Counted from the first letter of the stretch, positions 15,719 through 22,091 are shown. The stretch: 22,359 nt of DNA from Neisseria sicca 4320 (GCF_000193735.1 NZ_AEPF01000167.1:1-22359), one strand, 5' to 3'. A program made the numbers and translations. The notes: a model not told the origin generated them from the letters alone.

Positions 15719-15848
15719 CCATCAAACTCATCAAATTCATCAAATAAACAGACGGCAAAACGTCGATGCTGATTGTCTTGGGAATTTTCAGATAAAGCCC
15801 AAGCTAGATTTTGATTTATTTTAAACCCTTGTTATCTGACCATACTTA

Positions 15849-15889
15849 AAAGGTCGTCTGAAAACCTGTTTCGTTTTCAGACGACCTTT
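15849..15889 (-). terminator. DUS hairpin downstream of cbpM
   Basis: A 17-bp perfect stem (15849-15865 with 15873-15889) has a 7-nt loop. It is 20 nt past the cbpM stop codon, and on the minus strand the stem ends in TTTAAG, a short T-run. Confidence 0.75.
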
Positions 15890-15908
15890 GTTCACAAATA
15901 ACACCGCC

Positions 15909-16205
15909 CTATTGTCCTTCCTCTTCCTGCAATAGCGACGGCCGCTGTGCTTTCCTCAACTCTTCCACTTCGTCCAAAAGCCGCATAATCAGGCCCAACG
16001 CCGGGATGCCGGCCTCAAAATCACGGCTCAAACGCTGTGCGCGGCGGATGCGTGCAAGGTGGAAACCGCTGAACGTAGTTTGTTCAGGCTTGCCGCCTAT
16101 GCTGATGATGTCTTCCTCGATGAGTTCCAACAGCCAATCGCGGCGGCAATGGCTGACAGCAATGATTTCTTCAAAAGTCAATGTGATGTCGGTGGATTGC
16201 GTCAT
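15909..16205 (-). CDS. cbpM: Chaperone modulator CbpM
   Basis: A 98-residue MerR-like small protein that in E. coli binds the J-domain of CbpA and inhibits its co-chaperone and DNA-binding activities. The N-terminal LTFEEIIAVSHCRRDWLLELIEEDII helix pair is typical, as is the central FSGFHLARIRRAQRLSRDFE segment with its conserved Arg-Arg. The predicted coiled C-terminus (LIMRLLDEVEELRKAQ) fits too. The start ATG has AAGGA about 9 nt upstream. It begins 15 nt after the cbpA stop, so the two form an operon closed by a DUS hairpin. Confidence 0.9.
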   Translation of the reverse strand: MTQSTDITLTFEEIIAVSHCRRDWLLELIEEDIISIGGKPEQTTFSGFHLARIRRAQRLSRDFEAGIPALGLIMRLLDEVEELRKAQRPSLLQEEEGQ

Positions 16206-16220
16206 GGTTTATCCTTCCTT

Positions 16221-17180
16221 TCATGCGTGTTTCGCAGCGAAATGCTCTGCCAGTTTCTCCCATGCGGCACGGTCGGCTTCGCTTTCCGCAACAGGTACAT
16301 TGATGCGGATATTCAAGTATAGGTCTCCCGCCTCTTTTGCCGGAATGCCCTTGCCTTTAAGGCGGATGGTTTTGCCGCTCTGAGTGTTGGCAGGCAGATT
16401 GACCTGTAAGCGGCCGGATGCGGTAGGAACGATGATTTTGCCGCCCAATACCGCTTCCCACGGTTTGACGTCTATCGTCTGATATACGTCTTTTCTGTTT
16501 TTGACGTATAAGTCCGGCCGGTCGTGGAACTTGATTTTCAAGTACAAATCCCCGTTCGCTCCGCCATTGCTGCCCGGCAATCCCTGCCCTGCCAAACGGA
16601 TTTGCTGGCCTTCGGCGATGCCTTTGGGAATTTTGACGTTGAGGGTTTTGCTTTGGTAAACCATACGGCCGTATTCGTCCAGAGTCGGCACATTCAAAGT
16701 CAAACTGCGCTCCGCACCGGTATAGGCTGCATAAATATCAATGCTCAATTCGGCGTGTTGATCCTCTCCCTTGACGGGACCGCGCGGCTGCTCGGGACGG
16801 GAGCCGGCGTGGCGGAACGATGAAAACAAGTCTTCGAAATTAAAGTCGCCCGCGCCGAACGGCTCTCCTTCCCGGTACTCATAACTGAAACTTCCGCCGT
16901 CGAAACCGTTGCCGAACGGGTTCCCGCTTTGTCCGAACGGATTGCCTCCTGCATTGCGGCCATAAGGGTTTGCCAGCATTTCATCATACTCGGCACGTTT
17001 CTCCTTGTCGGAAAGTGTCTCATAAGCACGATTGATTTCCGCCGTACGCTCAACGGCATCCGGCTCTTTGCTCACATCAGGATGGTATTTACGCACCAGC
17101 TTTCGATAGGCTTTTTTAATAGCGGCTTCATCCGCATCTTTAGCGACGCCCAATATTTCATAATAATTTTTTTCTGCCAT
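16221..17180 (-). CDS. cbpA: DnaJ-like co-chaperone CbpA
   Basis: A 319-residue Hsp40 co-chaperone. The J-domain covers about residues 1-70 and includes YYEILGVAKDADEAAIKKAY and the DnaK-contacting HPD in KYHPDVSKEP. A Gly/Phe-rich region (NPFGQSGNPFGNGF) and two C-terminal substrate-binding domains follow, without zinc-finger cysteines, which makes it CbpA-type rather than DnaJ. Blocks such as KIPKGIAEGQQIRLAGQGLP and NTQSGKTIRLKGKGIP are typical. ATG 17180 (MAEKNYYEILG) is chosen because AAAGGA lies at proper spacing; the in-frame extension upstream is not J-domain sequence. It forms an operon with cbpM. Confidence 0.94.
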   Translation of the reverse strand: MAEKNYYEILGVAKDADEAAIKKAYRKLVRKYHPDVSKEPDAVERTAEINRAYETLSDKEKRAEYDEMLANPYGRNAGGNPFGQSGNPFGNGFDGGSFSYEYREGEPFGAGDFNFEDLFSSFRHAGSRPEQPRGPVKGEDQHAELSIDIYAAYTGAERSLTLNVPTLDEYGRMVYQSKTLNVKIPKGIAEGQQIRLAGQGLPGSNGGANGDLYLKIKFHDRPDLYVKNRKDVYQTIDVKPWEAVLGGKIIVPTASGRLQVNLPANTQSGKTIRLKGKGIPAKEAGDLYLNIRINVPVAESEADRAAWEKLAEHFAAKHA

Positions 17181-17266
17181 GTTATTCCTTTGATTAATAA
17201 TATCCAAAATTTTTATTGGATTTATAATTAAGGGCAATCGCTCTAAAATCAAGTCGGACGGAAGTA

Positions 17267-17296
17267 AAAAACGCCGTTTCGGCAAACGGCGTTTTT
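17267..17296 (-). terminator. Intrinsic terminator of the small membrane-protein gene
   Basis: A 13-bp perfect stem (17267-17279 with 17284-17296) closes a tetraloop. On the minus strand the 3' arm ends in TTTTTT. It lies 18 nt past the stop of the gene at 17314 and contains no DUS. Confidence 0.9.
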
Positions 17297-17313
17297 AAAG
17301 AGTGATTGGATGC

Positions 17314-17721
17314 TTAACCAACCAAATTTCGGACATGACGCGATCTTTTCCATTTCAATGCATATCCGGCGACGACAGGCAGCAAAGCCAGGACAGATTT
17401 GAAAATCCAGCCTGCGTACCAAGGTTTTGCGACCACAATCGCCGCCGCTTCAGAATTCGGCACAATAATATCTTTGACGGCAAGCCAATCCAACATCGGC
17501 CACCAGCAAGCAACAAGACATCCTAAAAAAACAGGCCAAATATTGCGCTCCCAGCCTTTTTGCCAGCAAACAAAACATACTGCCGCCCAAATCAAGGTCA
17601 GCCCGGTGATCAACATCACCGTATAAGCATCCGCCCCACAAAATGCGGCCAGAAAATACGTCAAAACCACCCATAAAACAGCCAGCACTAAAACAATGAT
17701 TTCTTCAGGACGTTTAAACAT
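17314..17721 (-). CDS. Conserved-looking four-helix membrane protein, unknown function
   Basis: I do not recognise a family. The 135-residue protein is very hydrophobic, with probable membrane helices at about residues 8-29, 34-53, 61-80 and 106-124. A loop holds NIWPVFLGCLVACWWPMLDW, and the C-terminus is basic (LKWKRSRHVRN), so the cytoplasm probably holds the C-terminal end. Tryptophans are unusually frequent. GGAG lies 9 nt before the ATG. It is a single-gene transcription unit by appearance, with its own strong terminator. Confidence 0.8.
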   Translation of the reverse strand: MFKRPEEIIVLVLAVLWVVLTYFLAAFCGADAYTVMLITGLTLIWAAVCFVCWQKGWERNIWPVFLGCLVACWWPMLDWLAVKDIIVPNSEAAAIVVAKPWYAGWIFKSVLALLPVVAGYALKWKRSRHVRNLVG

Positions 17722-17853
17722 TTTTACAGCTCCAAAATCTTTTCCTGTAGAGGAAACAACCGTATATCAATAAGCGACACTATACCCGAAACGACATGCT
17801 TTGGATATGCGCCGCCTTTCACTTTTCAGACGACCTTGGTACCTGCCCTACTC

Positions 17854-17862
17854 TGTTACAAT
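17854..17862 (+). promoter_or_regulatory. Candidate extended -10 promoter of corA
   Basis: TGT followed by TACAAT fits an extended -10 (TGnTATAAT). There is no good -35 at 17 nt. Transcription would start near 17869, upstream of the DUS hairpin at 17880-17918, which would then be in the corA leader. Confidence 0.4.
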
Positions 17863-17879
17863 GCTAATCATTTAAAACC

Positions 17880-17918
17880 AAGGTCGTCTGAAAAAACATT
17901 CCGTTTTCAGACGACCTT
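17880..17918. terminator. DUS hairpin in front of corA
   Basis: A 15-bp perfect stem (17880-17894 with 17904-17918) has a 9-nt loop. Another single DUS lies at 17825-17836. The hairpin ends 19 nt before the corA ATG. Either it is an end marker for read-through or it is part of the corA leader. Confidence 0.6.
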
Positions 17919-17937
17919 CAGACATACCTTTTCAATC

Positions 17938-19014
17938 ATGATGAACACACCACCCGCTCCCGAGACAATACCCGCAGAAATCCAGCAAGACCAAACCGTC
18001 CTCCGCAGCAATACCGACAACGCGCCGCGTTCCGCCATCCATCAGACGCTTTATTCCGCCGATACGTTTGCCCAGCACGATTATCTCGCGGGCAAAAAGC
18101 TGCCCGACATTACCCATCCACAAGAGGGGCAGATCAACTGGCTGCACTTTGTCGGCATCAACAATGCCGCACTGCTCAAACACGCGCTGGAGCCTTACAG
18201 CATCCACGAGCTGGTCATCGAAGACATCCTCAGCCGCAAACAACGCCCCAAAATCGAAGACTACGGCAATTATCTGTTTATCGCTGCGCAGGTTTACCAC
18301 TACACCGCCGCCGGCAAACTGAATTCCGACCAAGTTTATCTGATTATCGGCAAGGATTTTGTGTTGACGTTCCAGCAAAAACCGCTGGGCCTGTTCAGCC
18401 AGTTGCGCCGCAAAATGAGCGAAAATCCGCGCGGTATTTTGAGCAAAAACACAGCCTTCCTCGCCTATTGCCTGCTCGACCGCATCGTGGACGACTATTT
18501 CATCGTCTTGGAGGAGTACAACAACCGCGTCGAAGCCATAGACAAATCTTTGTTTAAAAACGAAAACAGCGATATTCTCGGCAAAATCCACCGTCTCAAG
18601 CGCGACGCCGTCCGCCTGCGCCGCACACTTTTGCCCTTGCGCGATGTGTTCTATCAGCTTGCCGTACGCGGTGATTTTGCCATTTTCAAAGGTGAGTCCA
18701 CCGTCTATTTGCGCGACGTGTACGACCATATCATGCAGCTTATCGAATCGCTCGACGCCTCGCGCGACATGGTGTTGAGCATGATGGACATCTACCTTTC
18801 CTTCCAGTCCAACCGCATGAACCAGCAAATGCGCGTCTTGACCGTCATCACCATCATCTTTATGCCGCTGACCGTCATCACCGGCATTTACGGCATGAAC
18901 TTCGACAACATGCCCGAGCTGCATTGGCATTACGGCTATTTTATGGTCTTGGGTTTGATGTTGTGCATCATCGTCGGGTTGCTGATTTTCTTCTCGCGCA
19001 GGAAATGGTTATAA
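17938..19014 (+). CDS. corA: CorA-family Mg2+/divalent cation channel
   Basis: A 358-residue CorA-type protein, a pentameric inner-membrane channel for Mg2+ (and Co2+/Ni2+). A long cytoplasmic domain is followed by two C-terminal membrane helices. The first of these ends in the family signature IYGMNF, with NMPELHWHYGY as the periplasmic loop after it. The stalk-helix segment (RLKRDAVRLRRTLLPLRDVF) is clear. Two adjacent ATGs (17938 and 17941) both lack a strong Shine-Dalgarno; the upstream extension would read through the DUS hairpin and is unlikely. The last 247 nt are repeated at 19935-20183, beyond the peptide cassette. Confidence 0.93.
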   Translation: MMNTPPAPETIPAEIQQDQTVLRSNTDNAPRSAIHQTLYSADTFAQHDYLAGKKLPDITHPQEGQINWLHFVGINNAALLKHALEPYSIHELVIEDILSRKQRPKIEDYGNYLFIAAQVYHYTAAGKLNSDQVYLIIGKDFVLTFQQKPLGLFSQLRRKMSENPRGILSKNTAFLAYCLLDRIVDDYFIVLEEYNNRVEAIDKSLFKNENSDILGKIHRLKRDAVRLRRTLLPLRDVFYQLAVRGDFAIFKGESTVYLRDVYDHIMQLIESLDASRDMVLSMMDIYLSFQSNRMNQQMRVLTVITIIFMPLTVITGIYGMNFDNMPELHWHYGYFMVLGLMLCIIVGLLIFFSRRKWL

Positions 19015-19019
19015 AGAAA

Positions 19020-19049
19020 CAGACCGTCCGAAGATTTTCAGACGGTCTG
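19020..19049. terminator. Probable shared terminator of corA and the peptide genes
   Basis: CAGACCGTC (19020-19028) pairs with GACGGTCTG (19041-19049) around 12 nt, 5 nt after the corA stop. It also lies downstream of the convergent peptide genes. The minus-strand reading contains ACCGTCTGAA, so one arm derives from a diverged DUS. There is no strong T-run on either side. Confidence 0.5.
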
Positions 19050-19143
19050 CATAATTATATTATGACTCTAAATCAGAACTCGTGTTCGGCAATAGAAATA
19101 ACATAGACTCGATCCGAGCATCTGACCTGTTTGTTGCTACGGC

Positions 19144-19302
19144 TTATACAGATCTCCATCCATCGCGGAAACCTGTGTATGCATCATAGGCTGCATTAAA
19201 GAGAGCAATATACCCCCCAAGACGTCCTCCGCCTCCTCGTCCCCCTCTTCCGGATCTGCCGCCACTGACATTGTGTAATTCCAATTGAGTCAAAACTTTC
19301 AT
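19144..19302 (-). CDS. Double-glycine leader peptide B (bacteriocin-like)
   Basis: A 52-codon gene. The leader is MKVLTQLELHNVSGG, which fits the double-glycine consensus with Leu at -12, Glu-Leu at -8/-7, Val at -4 and Gly-Gly at -2/-1. Such leaders are cut and exported by peptidase-containing ABC transporters. The predicted core has 37 residues: an Arg/Gly-rich start (GRGGRGGGGRLGG), then a hydrophobic stretch (YIALFNAAYDAYTGF) and RDGWRSV. It has six Arg, two Asp and no Cys, so net charge is about +4. AGGAGA lies about 5 nt before the ATG. It is 73 nt downstream of peptide A, and the two leaders and start regions are close paralogues in DNA. A class II microcin or signalling peptide is the best guess; activity is not shown. 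Confidence 0.75.
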   Translation of the reverse strand: MKVLTQLELHNVSGGRSGRGGRGGGGRLGGYIALFNAAYDAYTGFRDGWRSV

Positions 19303-19375
19303 GATATTCTCCTAAATATTAATAGTCACCTTATTGGGTATAATAAATTCACACAATTACCTAATTTCTTTGATT

Positions 19376-19525
19376 CTATCCATACGGATTATAACCATAC
19401 TTCCTCCGGTGTTCCGCATGAGCATTTACACCTCGATGAAATCCTCTACCAAGACCATAAAAAACGTCATAGACGCCACTACCACCTGCAACATTTTCTA
19501 ATTCAACTTGATTCAAAACTTTCAT
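19376..19525 (-). CDS. Double-glycine leader peptide A (bacteriocin-like)
   Basis: A 49-codon gene. The leader MKVLNQVELENVAGG differs from that of peptide B at five of 15 positions and keeps every consensus residue (L-12, E-8, V-4, G-2, G-1). The predicted core has 34 residues, starting SGVYDVFYGLGRGFHRG and ending EHRRKYGYNPYG. It is basic and rich in Gly, Tyr and His, with no Cys. The core shares with B the order YD - aromatic - G - GFxxG (GFHRG here, GFRDG in B), a GxxxG helix-packing pattern known from two-peptide bacteriocins. AAAGGAAA lies at ideal spacing before the ATG. It is first in the pair and downstream of the promoter at 19557-19586. No transporter, protease or immunity gene is adjacent. 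Confidence 0.78.
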   Translation of the reverse strand: MKVLNQVELENVAGGSGVYDVFYGLGRGFHRGVNAHAEHRRKYGYNPYG

Positions 19526-19556
19526 GATGTTTCCTTTCAATTGAAGAAATTAATCA

Positions 19557-19586
19557 ATTACAAAGCCTGAATTTCAGGTTTTACAA
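19557..19586 (-). promoter_or_regulatory. Candidate promoter with operator-like palindrome for the peptide genes
   Basis: On the minus strand TTGTAA (19581-19586) and TGTAAT (19557-19562) are 18 nt apart. The spacer contains the perfect 13-nt palindrome CCTGAAATTCAGG (19566-19578). Transcription would start near 19550, about 25 nt before peptide A. A repressor binding the spacer is an inference. Confidence 0.5.
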
Positions 19587-19934
19587 TGCAGAGCCTAAAA
19601 TCTAAACTCTAGTTAGTAGAGTAAATACCCCTACTAAAGATTCTTAAATTTTTAGTTAAAAAATGAGAATCTTTATCAAATTAGATCTAGTTCAAAGACA
19701 TTAAAATTTATAAACAACTATCTAAACAAACTAATGAACTCAAAATTATCTTTCTACTGGCTTAACTAGTACATTTTACTATGAAAAAATAATATTGATT
19801 AAATCTAACATAAGAAAGTTATTGTTTTATTGAGAAAATATACATAAACCCAATTAGGTAGAGTCAGTAGATATCGTTAGCCGTTTTAGACGGCGTAACG
19901 ATACATTCCATTCTAGCCCTTTGTTTCCCTGTAT
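19587..19934. other. AT-rich non-coding part of the peptide island
   Basis: About 350 bp of very AT-rich sequence with frequent stops in all frames that I read. No DUS is present. A weak inverted repeat ctcta-gttag-tagag lies at 19607-19621. The only strong structure is the hairpin at 19872-19903. The composition differs sharply from corA and the thioesterase gene on either side, consistent with acquired DNA. Confidence 0.6.
19872..19903. repeat. Hairpin at the island edge
   Basis: TATCGTTAGCCG (19872-19883) pairs with CGGC-(G)-TAACGATA (19891-19903) around TTTTAGA, giving 12 pairs with one bulged G. It lies 32 bp before the truncated corA copy. No T-run follows, so it is not a convincing terminator; it may be an end structure or recombination relic. 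Confidence 0.5.
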
Positions 19935-20183
19935 CATGGTGTGGAGTATGATGGACATGTACCTTTTTCCTTCCAGTCCAACCGCATGAACCAGCAAATG
20001 CGCGTCTTGACCGTCATCACCATCATCTTTATGCCGCTGACCGTCATCACCGGCATTTACGGCATGAGCTTCGACAACATGCCTGAGCTGCACTGGCATT
20101 ACGGCTATTTTATGGTCTTGGGTTTGATGTTGTGCATCATCGTCGGGTTGCTGATTTTCTTCTCGCGCAGGAAATGGTTATAA
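19935..20183 (+). pseudogene. Truncated duplicate of the corA 3' end
   Basis: It repeats 18768-19014 with six substitutions and a 2-nt (TT) insertion, about 97% identity by eye, ending exactly at the TAA stop. It encodes the last helix pair including IYGMSF (Asn to Ser in the GMN signature) but lacks the first three quarters of the gene. The TT insertion puts its start region out of frame, so no functional CorA can be made. With corA it brackets the peptide island as a direct repeat. Confidence 0.92.
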
Positions 20184-20316
20184 ACCCATAAAAAATTCCA
20201 ATTGCCGTATATTCATATATTAAATACACTCGTTATTAAGGTCGTCTCAAATCATTCAAACCAATCGCAGACCGCCCGTTTCGATATAAACATTCATTTT
20301 TAAAAAGAGGAACATC

Positions 20317-20799
20317 ATGGAACAAGCCCGCCAACTCCCTTCACACGAACTCATCATGTCCGAGCTGATGATGCCGGACACCGCCAATTTCAGCGGCAAC
20401 GTCCACGGCGGCGAACTTTTGCGCCTGCTCGACCAAGTCGCTTATTCCTGCGCCAGCCGTTACAGCGGTAATTATTGCGTTACCCTGTCTGTCGATAAAG
20501 TCTTGTTTAAAGAGCCGATACGCGTCGGCGACTTGGTGACTTTTTACTCCAGCGTCAACTATACGGGCAGAACTTCCATGGAAATCGGCATCCGTGTCGA
20601 AGCGCAAAACATCCGCACCGGTGAAGTACGCCATACCAATAGCTGCTATTTCACCATGGTCGCGGTTGAAGACGGCAAACCCGTTCCCGTCCCGCCGTTG
20701 GAAATCACCACCGAGCGTCAACGCTGCCGTTACGAAAAAGCCAAAAAACGCAAAGCCTTGAGCCTTCAGACATCCGACGAGACTTCCTGCGGATGCTGA
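20317..20799 (+). CDS. Hotdog-fold acyl-CoA thioesterase
   Basis: A 160-residue acyl-CoA thioesterase that hydrolyses acyl-CoA to free CoA and fatty acid in the cytosol. The hotdog active-site block is NFSGNVHGGELLRLLDQVAY (about residues 24-43) with the catalytic Asn and Asp. The next block is SVDKVLFKEPIRVGDLVTF. It closely resembles the meningococcal thioesterase known as NmACT as I remember it, down to the Cys-rich C-terminus (SCGC). AGAGGA precedes the ATG at good spacing. It is a single gene between the corA fragment and a DUS hairpin. An imperfect DUS (AGGTCGTCTCAA, 20239-20250) lies upstream. Confidence 0.93.
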   Translation: MEQARQLPSHELIMSELMMPDTANFSGNVHGGELLRLLDQVAYSCASRYSGNYCVTLSVDKVLFKEPIRVGDLVTFYSSVNYTGRTSMEIGIRVEAQNIRTGEVRHTNSCYFTMVAVEDGKPVPVPPLEITTERQRCRYEKAKKRKALSLQTSDETSCGC

Positions 20800-20828
20800 A
20801 AACGGACGGACAAAACAGATTACAAGAC

Positions 20829-20872
20829 AAAGGTCGTCTGAAAACCATGTTTCAGGTTTTCAGACGACCTTT
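20829..20872 (+). terminator. DUS hairpin downstream of the thioesterase gene
   Basis: An 18-bp perfect stem (20829-20846 with 20855-20872) has an 8-nt loop, extended by GAC/GTC with one bulge. On the plus strand the 3' arm ends in TTTT. It lies 29 nt past the stop codon. Confidence 0.8.
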
Positions 20873-20964
20873 TGTCATTGAACAAGAAAAATGATAATTT
20901 CGCTAAAGTACCAAACGAAACTCGGTTGCTATTTAAATAATTTCAATTTTTTTTCATAAATTCA

Positions 20965-21338
20965 ATTAAGAAGCATCATTTATTTTATTTGGCAACTCTA
21001 CTACCGCACTGTCCTCGTCCGCATGTGGCGGCAGCTCTTCTTCTGCTGTTTGCGACGAATACGAAAAAGCCTTTGCCGACATTACTAAAGGTGTTGATGC
21101 AGGCACAAAAGACCTGATGCAAAAATCATTTGAGCAAACTAAAGCAGCCCTGAAAGATATGCCTGCTGACCAAAGAGACGCTACCTGTAAAGCAGCTTTG
21201 GATGGATTGAAAGGCAATGCCCCTGCTGCTTCTCCGGAAGATAAAGCTGAAGAAGCAAAAGAAGCTGCCGAAGAAGCGAAAGACGCTGCTGAAGAAGCCA
21301 AAAATGATGCTGAAGCAGCAAAAGAAGAAGCTAAATAA
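20965..21338 (+). pseudogene. Small Neisseria-type lipoprotein, 5' end broken
   Basis: The mature part is intact: ACGGSSSS, then CDEYEKAFADITKG, LMQKSFEQTKAALKDMPADQ and RDATCKAALDGLKG, then an Ala/Glu/Lys coiled-coil tail (EEAKEAAEEAKDAAEEAK). It resembles short neisserial lipoproteins of the DUF5339 kind, with two conserved Cys. The signal peptide is split. IKKHHLFYLATLL is in one frame (20965-21003), beginning with ATT where ATG would be expected. ALSSSAC is in the next frame, and one missing base near 20996-21004 would join them. No good Shine-Dalgarno is seen. An internal ATG (21117) would give only a cytoplasmic fragment. It may be a pseudogene or a sequencing error. Confidence 0.65.
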
Positions 21339-21357
21339 TACGATACATCTTATAGCG

Positions 21358-21395
21358 AAAACGGATTCCGACTACTCGGAATCCGTTTTTTATTT
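21358..21395 (+). terminator. Strong intrinsic terminator of the lipoprotein gene
   Basis: A 14-bp perfect stem (21358-21371 with 21376-21389) closes the tetraloop CTAC and is followed by TTTATTT. It starts 19 nt after the stop codon. Its intactness suggests the gene was functional recently. Confidence 0.92.
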
Positions 21396-21418
21396 ATACC
21401 TTTCAATCTGCAATTTGC

Positions 21419-21447
21419 TTTCAGACGACCTTAAAGGTCGTCTGAAA
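21419..21447. repeat. Back-to-back DUS palindrome
   Basis: TTTCAGACGACCTT (21419-21432), a single A, then AAGGTCGTCTGAAA (21434-21447). The loop is only 1 nt, so a cruciform or long hairpin forms only with unpaired inner bases. It is the second pair in the window in this reverse order. Confidence 0.8.
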
Positions 21448-21462
21448 ATTTAAAACGGCAAA

Positions 21463-21502
21463 CCGCCAATTAGATGGCGGCATGCGTGGGTAACGCACAC
21501 AC
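21463..21502. repeat. REP-like element, left of the transposase
   Basis: A 6-bp hairpin (CCGCCA-ATTAGA-TGGCGG, 21463-21480) is followed by GCGTGGGTAACGCACACAC (21484-21502), itself a small palindrome (TGCGT-GGGTA-ACGCA). The 19-mer matches the copy at 22236-22254 at 17 of 19 positions in the same orientation. Confidence 0.6.
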
Positions 21503-21560
21503 AATACCCGTCTGTTTTAAAGTTTATGCTGCCCGCAGTGGATAGTTTTTTATAGCGTAT

Positions 21561-22091
21561 TTACTCTCCAAAACTCATTACCGCCGTTTCTTTTGTGCCA
21601 CCCCAATCTAACGGCAGCCATCCATCCCGCACATAACGGTGAAACGACGAAAACGCCCAATCGCGGACATTGCCGCACAATCCATGCTTGACGGGATTGA
21701 AATGGATGTAGTCCGCGCAACGTTGCAAATCCGTTTCGTCGCGCACGGTGTGTTCGTAAAAACGCCGTTGCCAAATACCGCGTTCGTGCCGCCGCTGTTT
21801 GCTGGCAGACAGGTTTTCGGCACGAGGGAAATGTGCGGAGAATTTGGTTTTAATCAGCCGCCAGCGCAGGGAATAATCCGCATCATCGGGCGGCAGCGTC
21901 CAAATGGCGTGAATATGGTTCGGCAGTACGCATACGGCGACGGTTTCAAAGGGATATTGTTTTTGCACATCCATATAAGCCGCACGCAATAAGCCGATAT
22001 GTTCGACAAACAGGCGCGATTTTGGGTCGGCGAGTTTGACGGTGAAAAAGAATGTGCCGCCGGCAATGAAGTTTCTGCGATAACGCGCCAT
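21561..22091 (-). CDS. REP-associated tyrosine transposase (RAYT, Y1/IS200-like)
   Basis: A 176-residue single-strand DNA transposase of the RAYT type, a domesticated relative of IS200/IS605 TnpA. The metal-binding HUH motif is seen in LPNHIHAIWTLP (about residues 57-68). The catalytic Tyr is expected in CADYIHFNPVKHGL (about residues 129-142), the characteristic RAYT block. The N-terminal RRNFIAGGTFFFTVKL strand is also typical. It is a lone gene without IS ends; instead, REP-like repeats flank it on both sides. Family knowledge: RAYTs cut REP hairpins and are thought to spread or maintain them. The start ATG fits MARYRR. Confidence 0.93.
   Translation of the reverse strand: MARYRRNFIAGGTFFFTVKLADPKSRLFVEHIGLLRAAYMDVQKQYPFETVAVCVLPNHIHAIWTLPPDDADYSLRWRLIKTKFSAHFPRAENLSASKQRRHERGIWQRRFYEHTVRDETDLQRCADYIHFNPVKHGLCGNVRDWAFSSFHRYVRDGWLPLDWGGTKETAVMSFGE

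Noticed and set aside
15672..15824. 50-codon plus-strand frame starting MGKSKYKSAMPTQAGIH
   Set aside because: The MPTQAGIH part is the usual chance translation of a dRS3-like repeat, and the following HQ run comes from catcaaa repeats. No ribosome binding site is visible.
17932..18930. 332-codon minus-strand frame within corA
   Set aside because: A long shadow frame caused by GC-rich codon bias. The plus frame has the CorA signature and helices.
19285..19527. 80-codon plus-strand frame rich in His across the peptide genes
   Set aside because: It is exactly antisense to peptide A and overlaps the start of B. It has no ribosome binding site, while the minus-strand frames have leaders, Shine-Dalgarno sequences and a promoter.
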